DNA from: an uncultured Croceicoccus sp. | Lineage (GTDB): Bacteria > Pseudomonadota > Alphaproteobacteria > Sphingomonadales > Sphingomonadaceae | Direction of reading: 5' to 3' | Length of the DNA: 64,000 bases | Assembly: GCF_947496385.1 (NCBI RefSeq) | Contig: NZ_CANMCP010000003.1 | Span: 1 to 64,000, forward strand | Shown: piece by piece, positions 6,859 through 15,351 of the stretch | How the letters are laid out: the number at the start of each line of letters is the position of its first letter | Position numbering within the stretch: the stretch's first letter is position 1 | Program-made: the position numbers and the translations under genes | Notes under the pieces: model-generated | Seen by the model: the letters and a program-made list of their open reading frames with translations, nothing else | Told to the model about the DNA's origin: nothing | Databases searched by the model: none

Positions 6859-8082
6859 TCAACCCTTCGCAAACTTCCCCATGATGACCTTTCCTCCTGT
6901 CCGCAGCTCATCGAGGTAGTCGCTCCACCATTGAGCCATCCGCACGCGTTCGTCCCAATGCTTGCCGCGATGGTAGATGCCACGCACAACATTGCTGTCG
7001 CCATGTGCCAAGGCTCGCTCGATCGCATCGGGATTCCAAAGGCCCGACTCGTTCAGGAATGTCGATGCTGTCGCCCGGAGTCCGTGCGCGGTGACTTCTT
7101 CTTTCGAGTATCCCATGCGACGGAATGCGGCATTGAGCGTGTTTTCACTCATGGGACGCTTGGAGCTGCGCGCAGATGGGAAAACATATCCTTCGCGGCC
7201 GAGCATCTCGGCCAGATCAGTGAGATAGCCTCTAACCTGCTTGGACAGCGGGACGGCATGCGCTCGGCGCGCTTTCATTTTACCGGCAGGGATCTTCCAG
7301 ACCCCATCGACGAGGTCGATCTCATGCCATTCGGCGTGCCGGAGTTCGCCGGGGCGTACGAACACATGCGGCGCTATCTGCAAAGCTAACTTCGTCACCA
7401 TGTAGCCAGTGAAGTCGTCGATTGCGCGCAGCAGCCCGCCAAGCTCGGTGGGCTCGAGGATTGCTGCATAATGCGTGGCTCTCGGCGTTACGAGAGCGCC
7501 CTTCAGCATACTGGTCGGATCGGATTTGCAGCGGGTGGTAGCAACACCGTAGCGAAACACGCGGCCTGCGAACGAGCGGCATTTCTTCGCAGTCTCGTGC
7601 TTACCGGTGGCTTCCAGCCGTTTGAGGGGAGCCAGGACTTCGAACGGCTCGATCTCGTGGATGGGTCGGTTCCCGATGGCAGGCGCAAGCTTGTCGAGGA
7701 AATAATTGGCCTTGACGATCGTGCCATCGGCACGGCCATTCTTGACCATCATCTGTTCAATATACTCACGTGCGACGGCCTCGAACGTCTGTGCAGAAAG
7801 GAACTCGGCGCGGATTTTCCGCTTCCGCTTCTCAAAGGCCGGGTCGCCCCCTGAAACAACAGCTCGTCGTGCCTCGTAGGCTTCGTCTCGCGCTTGCTTG
7901 AGACTGATGTCTGGATAGCTGCCGATGCAGAGCTTCTTTTGCGCGCCGCCGATCCGGTATCGGAATCGCCAAAGTTTGCCGCCGGTCGGCGTGACCTCAA
8001 CATATAGGCCGCGCTCGTCGGTTACCTTGTACGGCTTATCCTTGGGCTTGAGAGCGCGGAGGCGAGTATCTGTCAGAGGCAT
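6859..8082 (-). CDS. P4-type tyrosine integrase
   Basis: A 407-residue site-specific recombinase. The N-terminal arm-binding DUF4102 domain is clear (MPLTDTRLRALKPKDKPYKV, GLYVEV, GGKLWRFRYR, IGSYPDISLKQAR). A SAM-like core-binding domain and the catalytic domain follow. Catalytic residues visible are Arg243 (VRPGELR), His333-x-x-Arg336 (HGLRA), His360 (ALAHGD) and Tyr370 (GIYHRG); the strand Lys may be Lys268. The length is normal for P4-like island integrases. It lies 165 bases from the 3' end of tRNA-Leu and reads away from it, as expected for the enzyme that inserted this element there. The ATG at 8082 opens the conserved MPLTD start. Confidence 0.93.
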   Translation of the reverse strand: MPLTDTRLRALKPKDKPYKVTDERGLYVEVTPTGGKLWRFRYRIGGAQKKLCIGSYPDISLKQARDEAYEARRAVVSGGDPAFEKRKRKIRAEFLSAQTFEAVAREYIEQMMVKNGRADGTIVKANYFLDKLAPAIGNRPIHEIEPFEVLAPLKRLEATGKHETAKKCRSFAGRVFRYGVATTRCKSDPTSMLKGALVTPRATHYAAILEPTELGGLLRAIDDFTGYMVTKLALQIAPHVFVRPGELRHAEWHEIDLVDGVWKIPAGKMKARRAHAVPLSKQVRGYLTDLAEMLGREGYVFPSARSSKRPMSENTLNAAFRRMGYSKEEVTAHGLRATASTFLNESGLWNPDAIERALAHGDSNVVRGIYHRGKHWDERVRMAQWWSDYLDELRTGGKVIMGKFAKG

Positions 8083-8162
8083 GTGGGGGCCTTTTCATCT
8101 GGGCCTTTGCGAAACGGCCTCAAAAGGCCCACAAAAGTGTCTGGAACCCCCGAGAACAGGCG

Positions 8163-8181
8163 GGACGATCCGGAACGATCC
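8163..8181. repeat. Tandem near-repeat between integrase and tRNA
   Basis: GGACGATCC (8163-8171) is followed directly by GGAACGATCC (8172-8181), in the 165-base gap between integrase start and tRNA-Leu. Short directly repeated motifs here could be integrase arm-type or excisionase sites, but this is inference from position. Confidence 0.3.
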
Positions 8182-8247
8182 AAGGGCCAAATCCCTAGGA
8201 TTTCTGCGGGTTTTATAGATTATTTGGGAGAACGTGAGAAGAACAAA

Positions 8248-8334
8248 TGGTGCCCAGAAGAGGACTCGAACCTCCACGCCCTTGCGAGCGCCAGCACCTG
8301 AAGCTGGTGCGTCTACCAATTCCGCCATCTGGGC
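8248..8334 (-). tRNA. tRNA-Leu (CAG anticodon)
   Basis: The minus strand gives an 87-base tRNA with acceptor stem GCCCAGA pairing with TCTGGGC, an encoded CCA end (plus 8248-8250), a D-arm with GGTAGACGC, an anticodon loop TTCAGGT on stem CCAGC/GCTGG (anticodon CAG), a long variable arm typical of class II tRNAs, and a T-arm GGTTCGAGTCC. The 3' end faces the integrase gene, so this tRNA is the probable attachment site. The gene itself is intact. Confidence 0.95.
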
Positions 8335-8570
8335 ACGGGTGCAAGTCATCAGCCGAAGCGCTGTCTTGCGGGTAGGAGGGCGCCACTATCCGCCCTTCGC
8401 CGCGGTGTCAACGCAATCATGGCGCCGGCATTCAAATTTTTCCGCACCCTGTATCCCCCCGCCTGCACAGCCTGCTTGCCCAACCGGCGCGCGCTGTGCC
8501 AAAGCAGGCCGCAATTGAGCGCCCCTGCATCGCGGCGGGCGGCAAACGATCGACAGAGAAAGGGTGGGGC

Positions 8571-9563
8571 ATGGCGTCCTCCAATTTTGCGGATACGCGA
8601 TATGCCGGGACGAAAGACCCGGCACGGCTTTCGGGCAAGCTCGTCACGCTGATTGGCGGGAGCGGTTTTTTCGGAACCCATGTCGCGCAGGACCTCCTTT
8701 CTGCAGGCGCGCGCCTTCGCATCGCGAGCCGCAACCCGGAACGCAGCCATTCGCTCAAGCCGCTGGCGAATCTGGGACAGATTCAATTCGCGCGCTGTAA
8801 CATTACCCATGCCGACAGCGTGCGCGCCGCGGTGTCGGGCGCGGATGCGGTGGTCAATCTCGTCGGTGCATTCGAAGGCGATCTCAACGCGATCCAGGGC
8901 GAAGGCGCGGGCCGCGTCGCGCACATCGCGCGGGAGGCCGGCGTGATGGCGTTCGTGCACGTGTCGGCGATCGGCGCGGATGAAAATTCGCAGATCCCGT
9001 ATCAGCACAGCAAGGGCGTGGGCGAACGCACCGTCCTCGAAGCCTTTCCCGATGCGACGATCCTGCGCCCCTCGATCCTGTTCGGCGGCGAGGATGAGTT
9101 CCTCAACATGTTCGGCGGGCTGATCTCGAAATTCGCCGCCCTCCCCGTCTTCGCGCCGGAGGCGGAGTTGCAGCCGCTCTACGTCGACGATGCCGCCGCC
9201 GCCGTGCTGGCCGCGTTGCAGGACAGCGATGTGCATGGCGGAAAGATCTACGAAATTGCCGGCCCCGAACGGTTGAGCATGCTGGAAATCAATCGCCGCA
9301 TCGCGCAGGCGCAGGGCCGCGATCCCACCTTCCTGCCGCTCCCCGACGCGGTGGGGCGCACGATGGCAAAGGTGATGGGCGCGCTGCCCGGCGGGCCGAT
9401 CAATGCGGACCAATATGCGATGCTCGCGCAGGGCAATGTGGCGAGCGGGACGAAGCCGGGGCTGGATGCGCTCGGCGTCACGCCGCGCCCGATGACGCTC
9501 TATCTCGACCGCTGGATGACCCGGTTTCGCAAGCACGGGCGCTTTACCGAAACGCGCGCCTGA
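8571..9563 (+). CDS. NDUFA9-like NAD(P)-binding protein (complex I associated family)
   Basis: A 330-residue atypical short-chain dehydrogenase of the NDUFA9 / NAD(P)H-binding family. The Rossmann motif GGSGFFGTHV follows LVTLIG near residue 25, and the YQHSKGVGE stretch takes the place of the usual YxxxK. In mitochondria and alphaproteobacteria this family is an accessory of respiratory complex I. In bacteria the role is less certain. The ATG at 8571 has AGGGTGGGG just upstream. It is the first chromosomal gene beyond the tRNA-Leu insertion site and converges on a glutathione transferase gene. Confidence 0.85.
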   Translation: MASSNFADTRYAGTKDPARLSGKLVTLIGGSGFFGTHVAQDLLSAGARLRIASRNPERSHSLKPLANLGQIQFARCNITHADSVRAAVSGADAVVNLVGAFEGDLNAIQGEGAGRVAHIAREAGVMAFVHVSAIGADENSQIPYQHSKGVGERTVLEAFPDATILRPSILFGGEDEFLNMFGGLISKFAALPVFAPEAELQPLYVDDAAAAVLAALQDSDVHGGKIYEIAGPERLSMLEINRRIAQAQGRDPTFLPLPDAVGRTMAKVMGALPGGPINADQYAMLAQGNVASGTKPGLDALGVTPRPMTLYLDRWMTRFRKHGRFTETRA

Positions 9564-9596
9564 ACGCCGCGCCGCCGCCGCCGTCGCGTTCAGGCG
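9557..9596. terminator. Possible shared stem-loop between convergent genes
   Basis: CGCCTGAACGC (9557-9567) and GCGTTCAGGCG (9586-9596) are perfect 11-base inverted arms around an 18-base GC-rich loop. The arms cover the stop codons of both convergent genes. There is no T-run on either side, so it is an unusual terminator or an mRNA-protecting hairpin. Confidence 0.4.
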
Positions 9597-10261
9597 TTGA
9601 CGTCGGAATAATGGCGCGGCGGGTGGACCCCCTCCATCCGGTCGGAGAGCAGCGGCTGAAAACTCGGCCTGCTCTTGAACACGGAATACCAGCTGCGGGC
9701 CTGTTCGTGCCCGGACCAGTTGATCCCGCCGAGATAGTCCGCCACCGAAATCTGCGCCGCGGCGGCGAGATCGGCGAGGCTCATCGTCGGCCCGGCGAGC
9801 CAGGGGCGGTTGTCGATGAGGTAATCGACGTAATCGAGATGTTCGTCGCATAGACGCATCGCGGCGCGCAGGATCCGCGAATCCGGCGCCTCCTTCAACA
9901 CGATGCGCTTCGTCATCCGCTCCATCGTGAGCGGCGCGACCACATCGCCATAGAAATTTTCATCGAACAGCGCGACCAGCCGGCGGATTTCCGCACGCCC
10001 GGTCGCCGTGCCGTTGATCATCGGGTTCTTGTCGACCGTTTCCTCGAAATATTCGGCGATTGCCTTGCTGTCGGCGAGCACGATGCCCTTCTCGCTATGC
10101 CGCACGACGGGGGTGCGGCCCGTCGGGTTCATGAGATAGAACGCCTCGCGCGTGTCCCACGGGTTCTCCCGCTCCAGCGTGAAGGCGATGTTCTTCTCGC
10201 TCATCAACAGGCGCAGCTTGCGGCTGAAGGGACACAGGGGGAATTGGTAGAGCTGCCACAT
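9590..10261 (-). CDS. Glutathione S-transferase family protein
   Basis: A 223-residue cytosolic GST-fold protein. The thioredoxin-like N-terminal half begins MWQLYQFPLCPFSRKLRLL with CPFS in the active-site position, and NPTGRTPVV carries the cis-proline. An all-helical C-terminal half contains NRPWLAGPTMSLADLAAAAQ. It probably binds glutathione and acts in detoxification or thiol exchange; the substrate is not predictable. The ATG at 10261 starts directly at the thioredoxin fold, and the sequence upstream of it is not conserved-looking. It converges on the NDUFA9-like gene with a shared hairpin. Confidence 0.88.
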   Translation of the reverse strand: MWQLYQFPLCPFSRKLRLLMSEKNIAFTLERENPWDTREAFYLMNPTGRTPVVRHSEKGIVLADSKAIAEYFEETVDKNPMINGTATGRAEIRRLVALFDENFYGDVVAPLTMERMTKRIVLKEAPDSRILRAAMRLCDEHLDYVDYLIDNRPWLAGPTMSLADLAAAAQISVADYLGGINWSGHEQARSWYSVFKSRPSFQPLLSDRMEGVHPPRHYSDVNA

Positions 10262-10413
10262 GGAAGGAGCCTTGCGCCTTTCGCGTCGGGTGAAAGCATC
10301 GATGCAATGCGGGAGGGATTGACCCGATGGCATGGCATCCGTCAACAACGAAGACCGGGACCATTGGTCCGCCCGGCCGCATATCGGGCATTGCGCAGGG
10401 GAAATGGCGAATC

Positions 10414-10950
10414 ATGGCGGACAGGCTTCTGGGTTGTGTGCTGGCCGGCGGGCAATCGCGCCGCTTCGGCAGCGACAAGGCGCTGGCCTTGCTCGATGGT
10501 GAAACGTTGATCGACCGGGCGGTGCGGCAATTGCGGGCGTGGTGCGGCGATGTCGTGGTGGCGGGCCGGGCCGAGGCGCCCGCCCCCACCGTCGCCGACT
10601 GGCCGGCGGGGGACATGGGTCCGCTCGGCGGGCTGGCGGGGGCGCTGCGCCATGCGCGCGACGGCGGTTATGGCGCGGTGCTGGCCTGCGGGGTGGACAG
10701 CGTGGGATTGCCTGCCGACACGCCCGCGCTGCTCTCGCCCGGGCCATCGTGCCTTTCGTCGCAGCCGGTGGTGGGGCTCTGGCCCGTTGCGATGTTGCCG
10801 GTGCTCGAACGCTTGCTGACCGGACCGGGGCGGAACAGTTTCGTCCATCTCGCCCAATTGTCGGGCGCGCGCATGGTCGATGTCCCCTGCCCGCCGGCCA
10901 ATATCAACACGCCCGCCGACCTCGCCGATCTTGCAAAGACGGTGGAGTAG
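10414..10950 (+). CDS. mobA: Molybdenum cofactor guanylyltransferase
   Basis: A 178-residue nucleotidyltransferase with the MobA signature LAGGQSRRFGSDK (residues 10-22). The family transfers GMP from GTP to molybdopterin, giving the MGD cofactor of the DMSO-reductase class. GDMGPLGGLAGAL and the C-terminal NINTPADL are also typical. It is slightly shorter than E. coli MobA. The sister enzyme for the cytidine form is encoded at 16242. The ATG at 10414 directly opens the first beta-strand. The gene lies between a divergent GST gene and a UPF0262 gene. Confidence 0.85.
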   Translation: MADRLLGCVLAGGQSRRFGSDKALALLDGETLIDRAVRQLRAWCGDVVVAGRAEAPAPTVADWPAGDMGPLGGLAGALRHARDGGYGAVLACGVDSVGLPADTPALLSPGPSCLSSQPVVGLWPVAMLPVLERLLTGPGRNSFVHLAQLSGARMVDVPCPPANINTPADLADLAKTVE

Positions 10951-11000
10951 CGACACGGGCGCTTGTGCCGCATCGCTGCATTTGCAATGGCTGTGTCATA

Positions 11001-11483
11001 ATGGCCAACCCCCGCATCATCGACGTCACCCTGGACGAAGCGACGATATTGTGGCGCAATCCCGATATCGAGCAGGAGCGCCGGATCGCGATCTTCGACC
11101 TGATCGAGGAAAACAGCTTCAAACCGTTGCGCGCCTTCGGCAACGGGCATGTTGGCCCGTACCGGCTGAAACTGTCCGTGGTGGACGGGCGCCTCTCGAT
11201 CGAGATTTCGGACGAATCGGAAACATTGCTCGAAACGCTGCTCATCGGGCTGGCCCGGTTCCGGCGTCCGATCCGCGATTATTTCGCCATTTGCGACAGC
11301 TATTACCAGGCGATTCGCAAGGCCAGCACGCAGGAAATCGAAACCATCGACATGGCCCGGCGCGGCGTTCACAACCGCGCGGCGGAATTGCTGGTCGAAC
11401 GTCTCGAGGGCAAGGTGGAAACGGATTTTGCGACCGCGCGCCGGCTTTTCACGCTGATCTGCGTGCTGCACATCCGCGGTTGA
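11001..11483 (+). CDS. UPF0262 family protein
   Basis: A 160-residue protein of the alphaproteobacterial UPF0262 family, recognised from the conserved RIIDVTLDEATI start, EQERRIAIFDLIEENSF and the central motif RRPIRDYFAICDSYYQAIR. Its function is unknown. It is conserved and usually chromosomal. It follows mobA by 50 bases and precedes the GH25-like gene by 7 bases, so the three may be co-transcribed without a clear functional link. Confidence 0.88.
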   Translation: MANPRIIDVTLDEATILWRNPDIEQERRIAIFDLIEENSFKPLRAFGNGHVGPYRLKLSVVDGRLSIEISDESETLLETLLIGLARFRRPIRDYFAICDSYYQAIRKASTQEIETIDMARRGVHNRAAELLVERLEGKVETDFATARRLFTLICVLHIRG

Positions 11484-11490
11484 GGCGCGC

Positions 11491-12186
11491 ATGGCCCGGC
11501 ACAAATCCCGGCGCATCTGGCGCATGGTCGCGCTTGTCGTCCTCGTGCTGGCGCTGATCGGCGGGGCGGCAGCGTGGTGGCGCGCGTCGCACTGGGCGCC
11601 GGAGCTGTCCGAATATCCCTCGCAAGGCGTCTGGCTCGGCGAAGCGGAGCGCGACATCCGCATGGAGGCGCTCCCGACCCTGGGCGCGCGTTTCGCCTAT
11701 GTCACGGCGAGCATCGGCGCCGATGGCCGCAATCCCGCCGCCTCGGGCGAGATGGAGCGAGCGCTTGCCGCCGGGCTGTCGGTCGGCGCGGTGCACATCT
11801 TCGATCCGTGCCGCAGCGCCGACGCGCAATCGGCGAATTTCGTGACGCTGGTGCCGCGCGCGTCGGTCCTGCTGCCCCCTGCGGTCGTGCTGCGCGGCAA
11901 TGGCGAGGCGTGCGAACCGCGCGTGCGCGATGCCGCGCTGGAGGCGGAACTCGTCACCTTCCTCAACCAGATCGAGATGCATGCGGGCAAGCGCGCGATC
12001 CTCGCCCCGGATGAGGCATTCGAGGCGCAATATGGCTTTGCCGCGCGGTCGCAGCGACCCTTGTGGCTGGCGCGCAACTGGATGATGCCGGAATATGGCG
12101 GCCGGGCGTGGGATTACTGGACCGCGAACGATGCGCGCGAAACGGGGCCGGTGGATGTTCCGCTGCGCTGGATCGTCGCGCGATAG
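11491..12186 (+). CDS. GH25 (lysozyme-like) protein with N-terminal membrane anchor
   Basis: A 231-residue protein. An N-terminal basic stretch and a hydrophobic helix at about 12-32 anchor or export it. The rest matches the glycoside hydrolase family 25 fold ([50 protein letters not shown]), which cleaves the N-acetylmuramic acid to N-acetylglucosamine bond. The catalytic DxE pair of classical GH25 enzymes is not obvious here, so activity is uncertain. It starts 7 bases after the UPF0262 gene. Confidence 0.72.
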   Translation: MARHKSRRIWRMVALVVLVLALIGGAAAWWRASHWAPELSEYPSQGVWLGEAERDIRMEALPTLGARFAYVTASIGADGRNPAASGEMERALAAGLSVGAVHIFDPCRSADAQSANFVTLVPRASVLLPPAVVLRGNGEACEPRVRDAALEAELVTFLNQIEMHAGKRAILAPDEAFEAQYGFAARSQRPLWLARNWMMPEYGGRAWDYWTANDARETGPVDVPLRWIVAR

Positions 12187-12265
12187 CCAAACGGATTGCA
12201 CCGCGCGCGATGATGCGGCATCGCGGGCGACCCGACGACACGGGTGGAGGCAAGAGGGATACCGG

Positions 12266-12820
12266 ATGGCGATACAATCCGACCGCTGGATACGCGAACA
12301 GGCGCAGACCCGCGCAATGATCGAACCGTTCACCGAGGCGCAGCGCCGCGACGGGTGCATATCCTACGGCCTGTCGTCCTATGGCTATGACGCGCGGGTG
12401 GCGGATGAATTCAAGATCTTCACCAATGTCGATTCCGCCGTGGTCGACCCCAAGGATTTCGCCGCCAACAGCTTCGTCGATCGCAAGACGGACGTGTGCG
12501 TCATCCCGCCCAACAGCTTTGCCCTTGCGCGCACGGTCGAATATTTCCGCGTGCCGGAGGATGTGCTGGTCATCTGCCTCGGCAAATCGACCTATGCGCG
12601 GTGCGGGATCATCGTGAACGTGACCCCGCTCGAACCCGGCTGGGAGGGGCATGTGACGCTCGAATTTTCGAACACCACGCCGCTTCCGGCCAAGATCTAC
12701 GCGAACGAGGGCGCGTGCCAGTTCCTCTTCCTTAAGGGGAACGAGCCGTGCGAGGTCAGCTATGCCGACCGCGCGGGCAAATATATGGGGCAGCGCGGGG
12801 TGACGCTGCCCCGGCTGTGA
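12266..12820 (+). CDS. dcd: dCTP deaminase
   Basis: A 184-residue enzyme that deaminates dCTP to dUTP, feeding dTMP synthesis in Gram-negative bacteria. Conserved blocks are [25 protein letters not shown] and [15 protein letters not shown], with the catalytic Glu in the last region, and the C-terminal [13 protein letters not shown]. The length agrees with the family. The ATG at 12266 opens the conserved MAIQSDRWI start. It is 80 bases downstream of the GH25-like gene and converges on the permease gene. Confidence 0.95.
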   Translation: MAIQSDRWIREQAQTRAMIEPFTEAQRRDGCISYGLSSYGYDARVADEFKIFTNVDSAVVDPKDFAANSFVDRKTDVCVIPPNSFALARTVEYFRVPEDVLVICLGKSTYARCGIIVNVTPLEPGWEGHVTLEFSNTTPLPAKIYANEGACQFLFLKGNEPCEVSYADRAGKYMGQRGVTLPRL

Positions 12821-12841
12821 CGCGGCCGCGGATCACGAGGG

Positions 12842-14167
12842 TCAGAACAGGGTAAACAGCACGAGCGCCAGGATCGTGCCGAGCACCGGCACGACCACCG
12901 TCGTCGCCCCCACCGCGGCATAGGCGCTGGCATGGGTTTCGCCGCACACCGCGCGGATCGTCGTCACGACATAACCATTGTGCGGCAGGCTATCGAGCGC
13001 GCCCGACGCGATCGCCACGGTCCGGTGCAACTCCGCCGGGTCCGCCCCCGCAGCGAGATAGTGCGGCGCGATCAGCGGCAGGGCGATCGTCTGCCCGCCC
13101 GACGCGCTCCCCGTGAGGCCGGCAATCACCGTCACCGCAACGGCGGCACCGATGAGCGGGCTTCCCGGAATATCCTGCACCGCGGCGAGCGCATCGGCAA
13201 AGGCGGGCGACAGTTTCGCGACCGACCCGAACCCGACGACGGCACAGGTATTGGTGATCGCCACGACCGCGCCGGTCGCCCCGCGGGAGAACACGGCGGC
13301 AAACTCCCCCCGCTGCGCCCATCCCACCATGCAGGCGAGCGCCACCCCGGTCAGAAGCGCGGCGACCAGCGCCCATTTGCCCAGGTCCTGCGTCAGCAGA
13401 AACACGCCCAGCACGCCGACGAGCGGCAGCATCGCCATCCACGGCGACGGCAGGCGCGTATCCACGGCAAAATCGGCATCGGTCGCGCGGGTGACGAAAC
13501 GCTCGCCCCCGGCGACGGCATGGCGCACCATCCGCGCGATCCACGCATAGCCGAGCACCGCCATGAACGCGGCGACGACGATGCTGACCTGCCACCCGGC
13601 ATAGGCATTGGTGCCGAGGAAGGGCATGGGAATGAGATTCTGGATTTCCGGCGATCCGGCGCTCGTCATCGTGAAGGTCACCGACCCGAACGCCAGCGCG
13701 CCGGGGATGAAACGGCGCGGCAGGTCCGCCTCCCGAAAGAGTTCGACGGCGAGGCCGTAGACCGCGAAGGCCACGATGAACACGCTCACCCCGCCATAGG
13801 TCAGCACGGCGCAGGCCAGCACCGTCGCCGCCAGCGCATAGCGGCTACCGAGGCGGCGTGTGATCGCCCGCGCGACCGATGTGGCCGCCCCGGACGCGGC
13901 CATCACCTCGCCGAATATCGCGCCCAACAGGAACATGAAGAACCAGTCGGCGAGAAAGCTTGCAAATCCGGCCATGTAGCTGCTGGCGAAATCGGGCGCC
14001 GCCTCACCGCCTGGCAGCAAGCCGGCGAGCGGCGGCAACAGCGGCAGCCCCGCCGTCACCGCCACGACAAAGGCGGCGACCGGCCCCGCGATCAGAATGT
14101 CGATACCCCGCACCGTCATCCAGATCAGCAGCGCCAGCCCGCCGATCAGCCCGATCCAGCTCAGCAT
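12842..14167 (-). CDS. GntP-family permease
   Basis: A 441-residue inner-membrane protein with about 12-14 hydrophobic segments, matching the GntP family of proton symporters for gluconate, hydroxy acids and related organic acids. Family features seen are an N-terminal LIGGLALLIWMTVRGI, a loop with TMTSAGSPEIQNLIPMPFLGT, and a C-terminal SASGGQTIALPLIAPHYL with HRTVAIASGALDSLPHNGYVVTT. Whether the substrate is gluconate, 3-hydroxybutyrate or another acid cannot be told, because no catabolic genes sit beside it. It has 274 bases of noncoding DNA upstream. Confidence 0.88.
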   Translation of the reverse strand: MLSWIGLIGGLALLIWMTVRGIDILIAGPVAAFVVAVTAGLPLLPPLAGLLPGGEAAPDFASSYMAGFASFLADWFFMFLLGAIFGEVMAASGAATSVARAITRRLGSRYALAATVLACAVLTYGGVSVFIVAFAVYGLAVELFREADLPRRFIPGALAFGSVTFTMTSAGSPEIQNLIPMPFLGTNAYAGWQVSIVVAAFMAVLGYAWIARMVRHAVAGGERFVTRATDADFAVDTRLPSPWMAMLPLVGVLGVFLLTQDLGKWALVAALLTGVALACMVGWAQRGEFAAVFSRGATGAVVAITNTCAVVGFGSVAKLSPAFADALAAVQDIPGSPLIGAAVAVTVIAGLTGSASGGQTIALPLIAPHYLAAGADPAELHRTVAIASGALDSLPHNGYVVTTIRAVCGETHASAYAAVGATTVVVPVLGTILALVLFTLF

Positions 14168-14441
14168 GTCTTCAAAGCCCCCTCACCTCTTGTGCTTTGC
14201 CACCTTGTCGCCAATCGGGCCGTTCGCGTCGAGGGGGTTTTGCCAGCGATGGGCATGTCACGCCCAATTCGCCGGCGAATTTCGGGATGGATGGCCAGTG
14301 TCACCGCACCGACCATCGCTCTTATCCGGACATAAGCGTAGAAGGGGTGTCCGGCTCCATAAGGGTCCGGTCACTCCGTCATCAGGTTTGGTAGAGCGTA
14401 AGCGGTGCAAGGCCATTTTGCCCGCTCACCCATATCGACGC

Positions 14442-15284
14442 CTAGATATCGAGTGCGTCGAGATCGGCCGCCTCGTGCCGCTCCGCGATGCCGCCGACGC
14501 GGTCGCTCACATCGTTGACGAGCCGGCCGCGGCGCACCGCCTTGCGCTCCCCGATCATCCTGGCCCAGCGTCGGACATGCTCGTATTCCTCGACCTGGAG
14601 GAACGTGCCCGCGTCATACGCCTTCCCCATGACGAGCGCGCCATACCATGGCCAGGTCGCGATATCGGCGATCGAATATTCGTTGCCCGCCAGATATTCG
14701 CGGGTGGCGAGATTGCGGTTCAACACGTCGAGCTGCCGCTTCGCCTCCATCGCGAAACGGTCGATGGCATATTCGATCTTCACCGGCGCATAGGCATAGA
14801 AATGGCCGAATCCGCCGCCCAGATAAGGCGCGCTGCCCATTTGCCAGAACAGCCAGGACAATGTCTCCGCCCGTGCTTTGGTCTCGCTGGGCAGGAGCAT
14901 CCCGAATTTCTCGGCCAGATGCATCAGGATCGCGCCCGATTCGAAAATGCGGATCGGTTCGGCGCCGCTGCGGTCGACGAGCGCGGGAATCTTCGAATTG
15001 GGATTGATGGCGACGAAACCGCTCGAAAACTGGTCGCCTTCCATGATGCGGATCGGCCATGCGTCATATTCGGACTGCATCCCGGCGGCGAGCAGTTCCT
15101 CGAACATGATCGTCACCTTCTGCCCGTTGGGGGTGCCTTGGGAATAAAGCTGAAACGGGTGGTCGCCCGTGGGCAGTTCGCGTTCGGTCCGCGCGCCCGC
15201 CGTCGGGCGATTGACCGCGCCGAACGTGCCGCCGTTTTCCTTGTCCCATGTCCACACTTCGGGCGGTGTATACTGGTCGGTCAT
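14442..15284 (-). CDS. yghU: YghU-type glutathione transferase / disulfide reductase
   Basis: A 280-residue GST-fold protein that matches YghU. It has the family's N-terminal extension (YTPPEVWTWDKENGGTFGAVNRP), a thioredoxin-like domain with INPNSKIPALVD, and the helical domain with GGGFGHFYAYAP. YghU-like proteins bind two glutathiones and reduce small disulfides or organic hydroperoxides. The ATG at 15284 gives the usual length. It stands between the divergent xdhC gene and the permease and does not appear to belong to the molybdenum cluster. Confidence 0.92.
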   Translation of the reverse strand: MTDQYTPPEVWTWDKENGGTFGAVNRPTAGARTERELPTGDHPFQLYSQGTPNGQKVTIMFEELLAAGMQSEYDAWPIRIMEGDQFSSGFVAINPNSKIPALVDRSGAEPIRIFESGAILMHLAEKFGMLLPSETKARAETLSWLFWQMGSAPYLGGGFGHFYAYAPVKIEYAIDRFAMEAKRQLDVLNRNLATREYLAGNEYSIADIATWPWYGALVMGKAYDAGTFLQVEEYEHVRRWARMIGERKAVRRGRLVNDVSDRVGGIAERHEAADLDALDI

Positions 15285-15351
15285 GGTGTCTTTATGCTCC
15301 TGTCGCTATGCAGTTCGGGAAACGATCCGTCCCCGCGCCGGTTGGCCCATC

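Larger units (their letters stand above)
1..8334. mobile_element. Right-hand part of an integrative element at tRNA-Leu
   Basis: This stretch has lower GC and looser gene packing than the rest of the window. It ends at a tRNA-Leu whose 3' end faces a P4-type tyrosine integrase gene 165 bases away, the usual arrangement for an element integrated in a tRNA gene. Other mobility-type genes inside it are an AlpA-like regulator, an HTH protein, a VirB1-like lytic transglycosylase, an SNase-type nuclease and a DUF6961 protein. A metal-response cluster is the cargo. I found no second copy of the tRNA 3' end in the window, so the left attachment site must lie before position 1. Whether the element is an ICE or a non-conjugative island cannot be decided, because no relaxase or type IV secretion genes are visible. 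Confidence 0.6.

Noticed and set aside
14168-14441. Possible riboswitch or small RNA between the GntP permease and yghU
   Set aside because: I looked for a conserved aptamer or terminator pattern and saw none.
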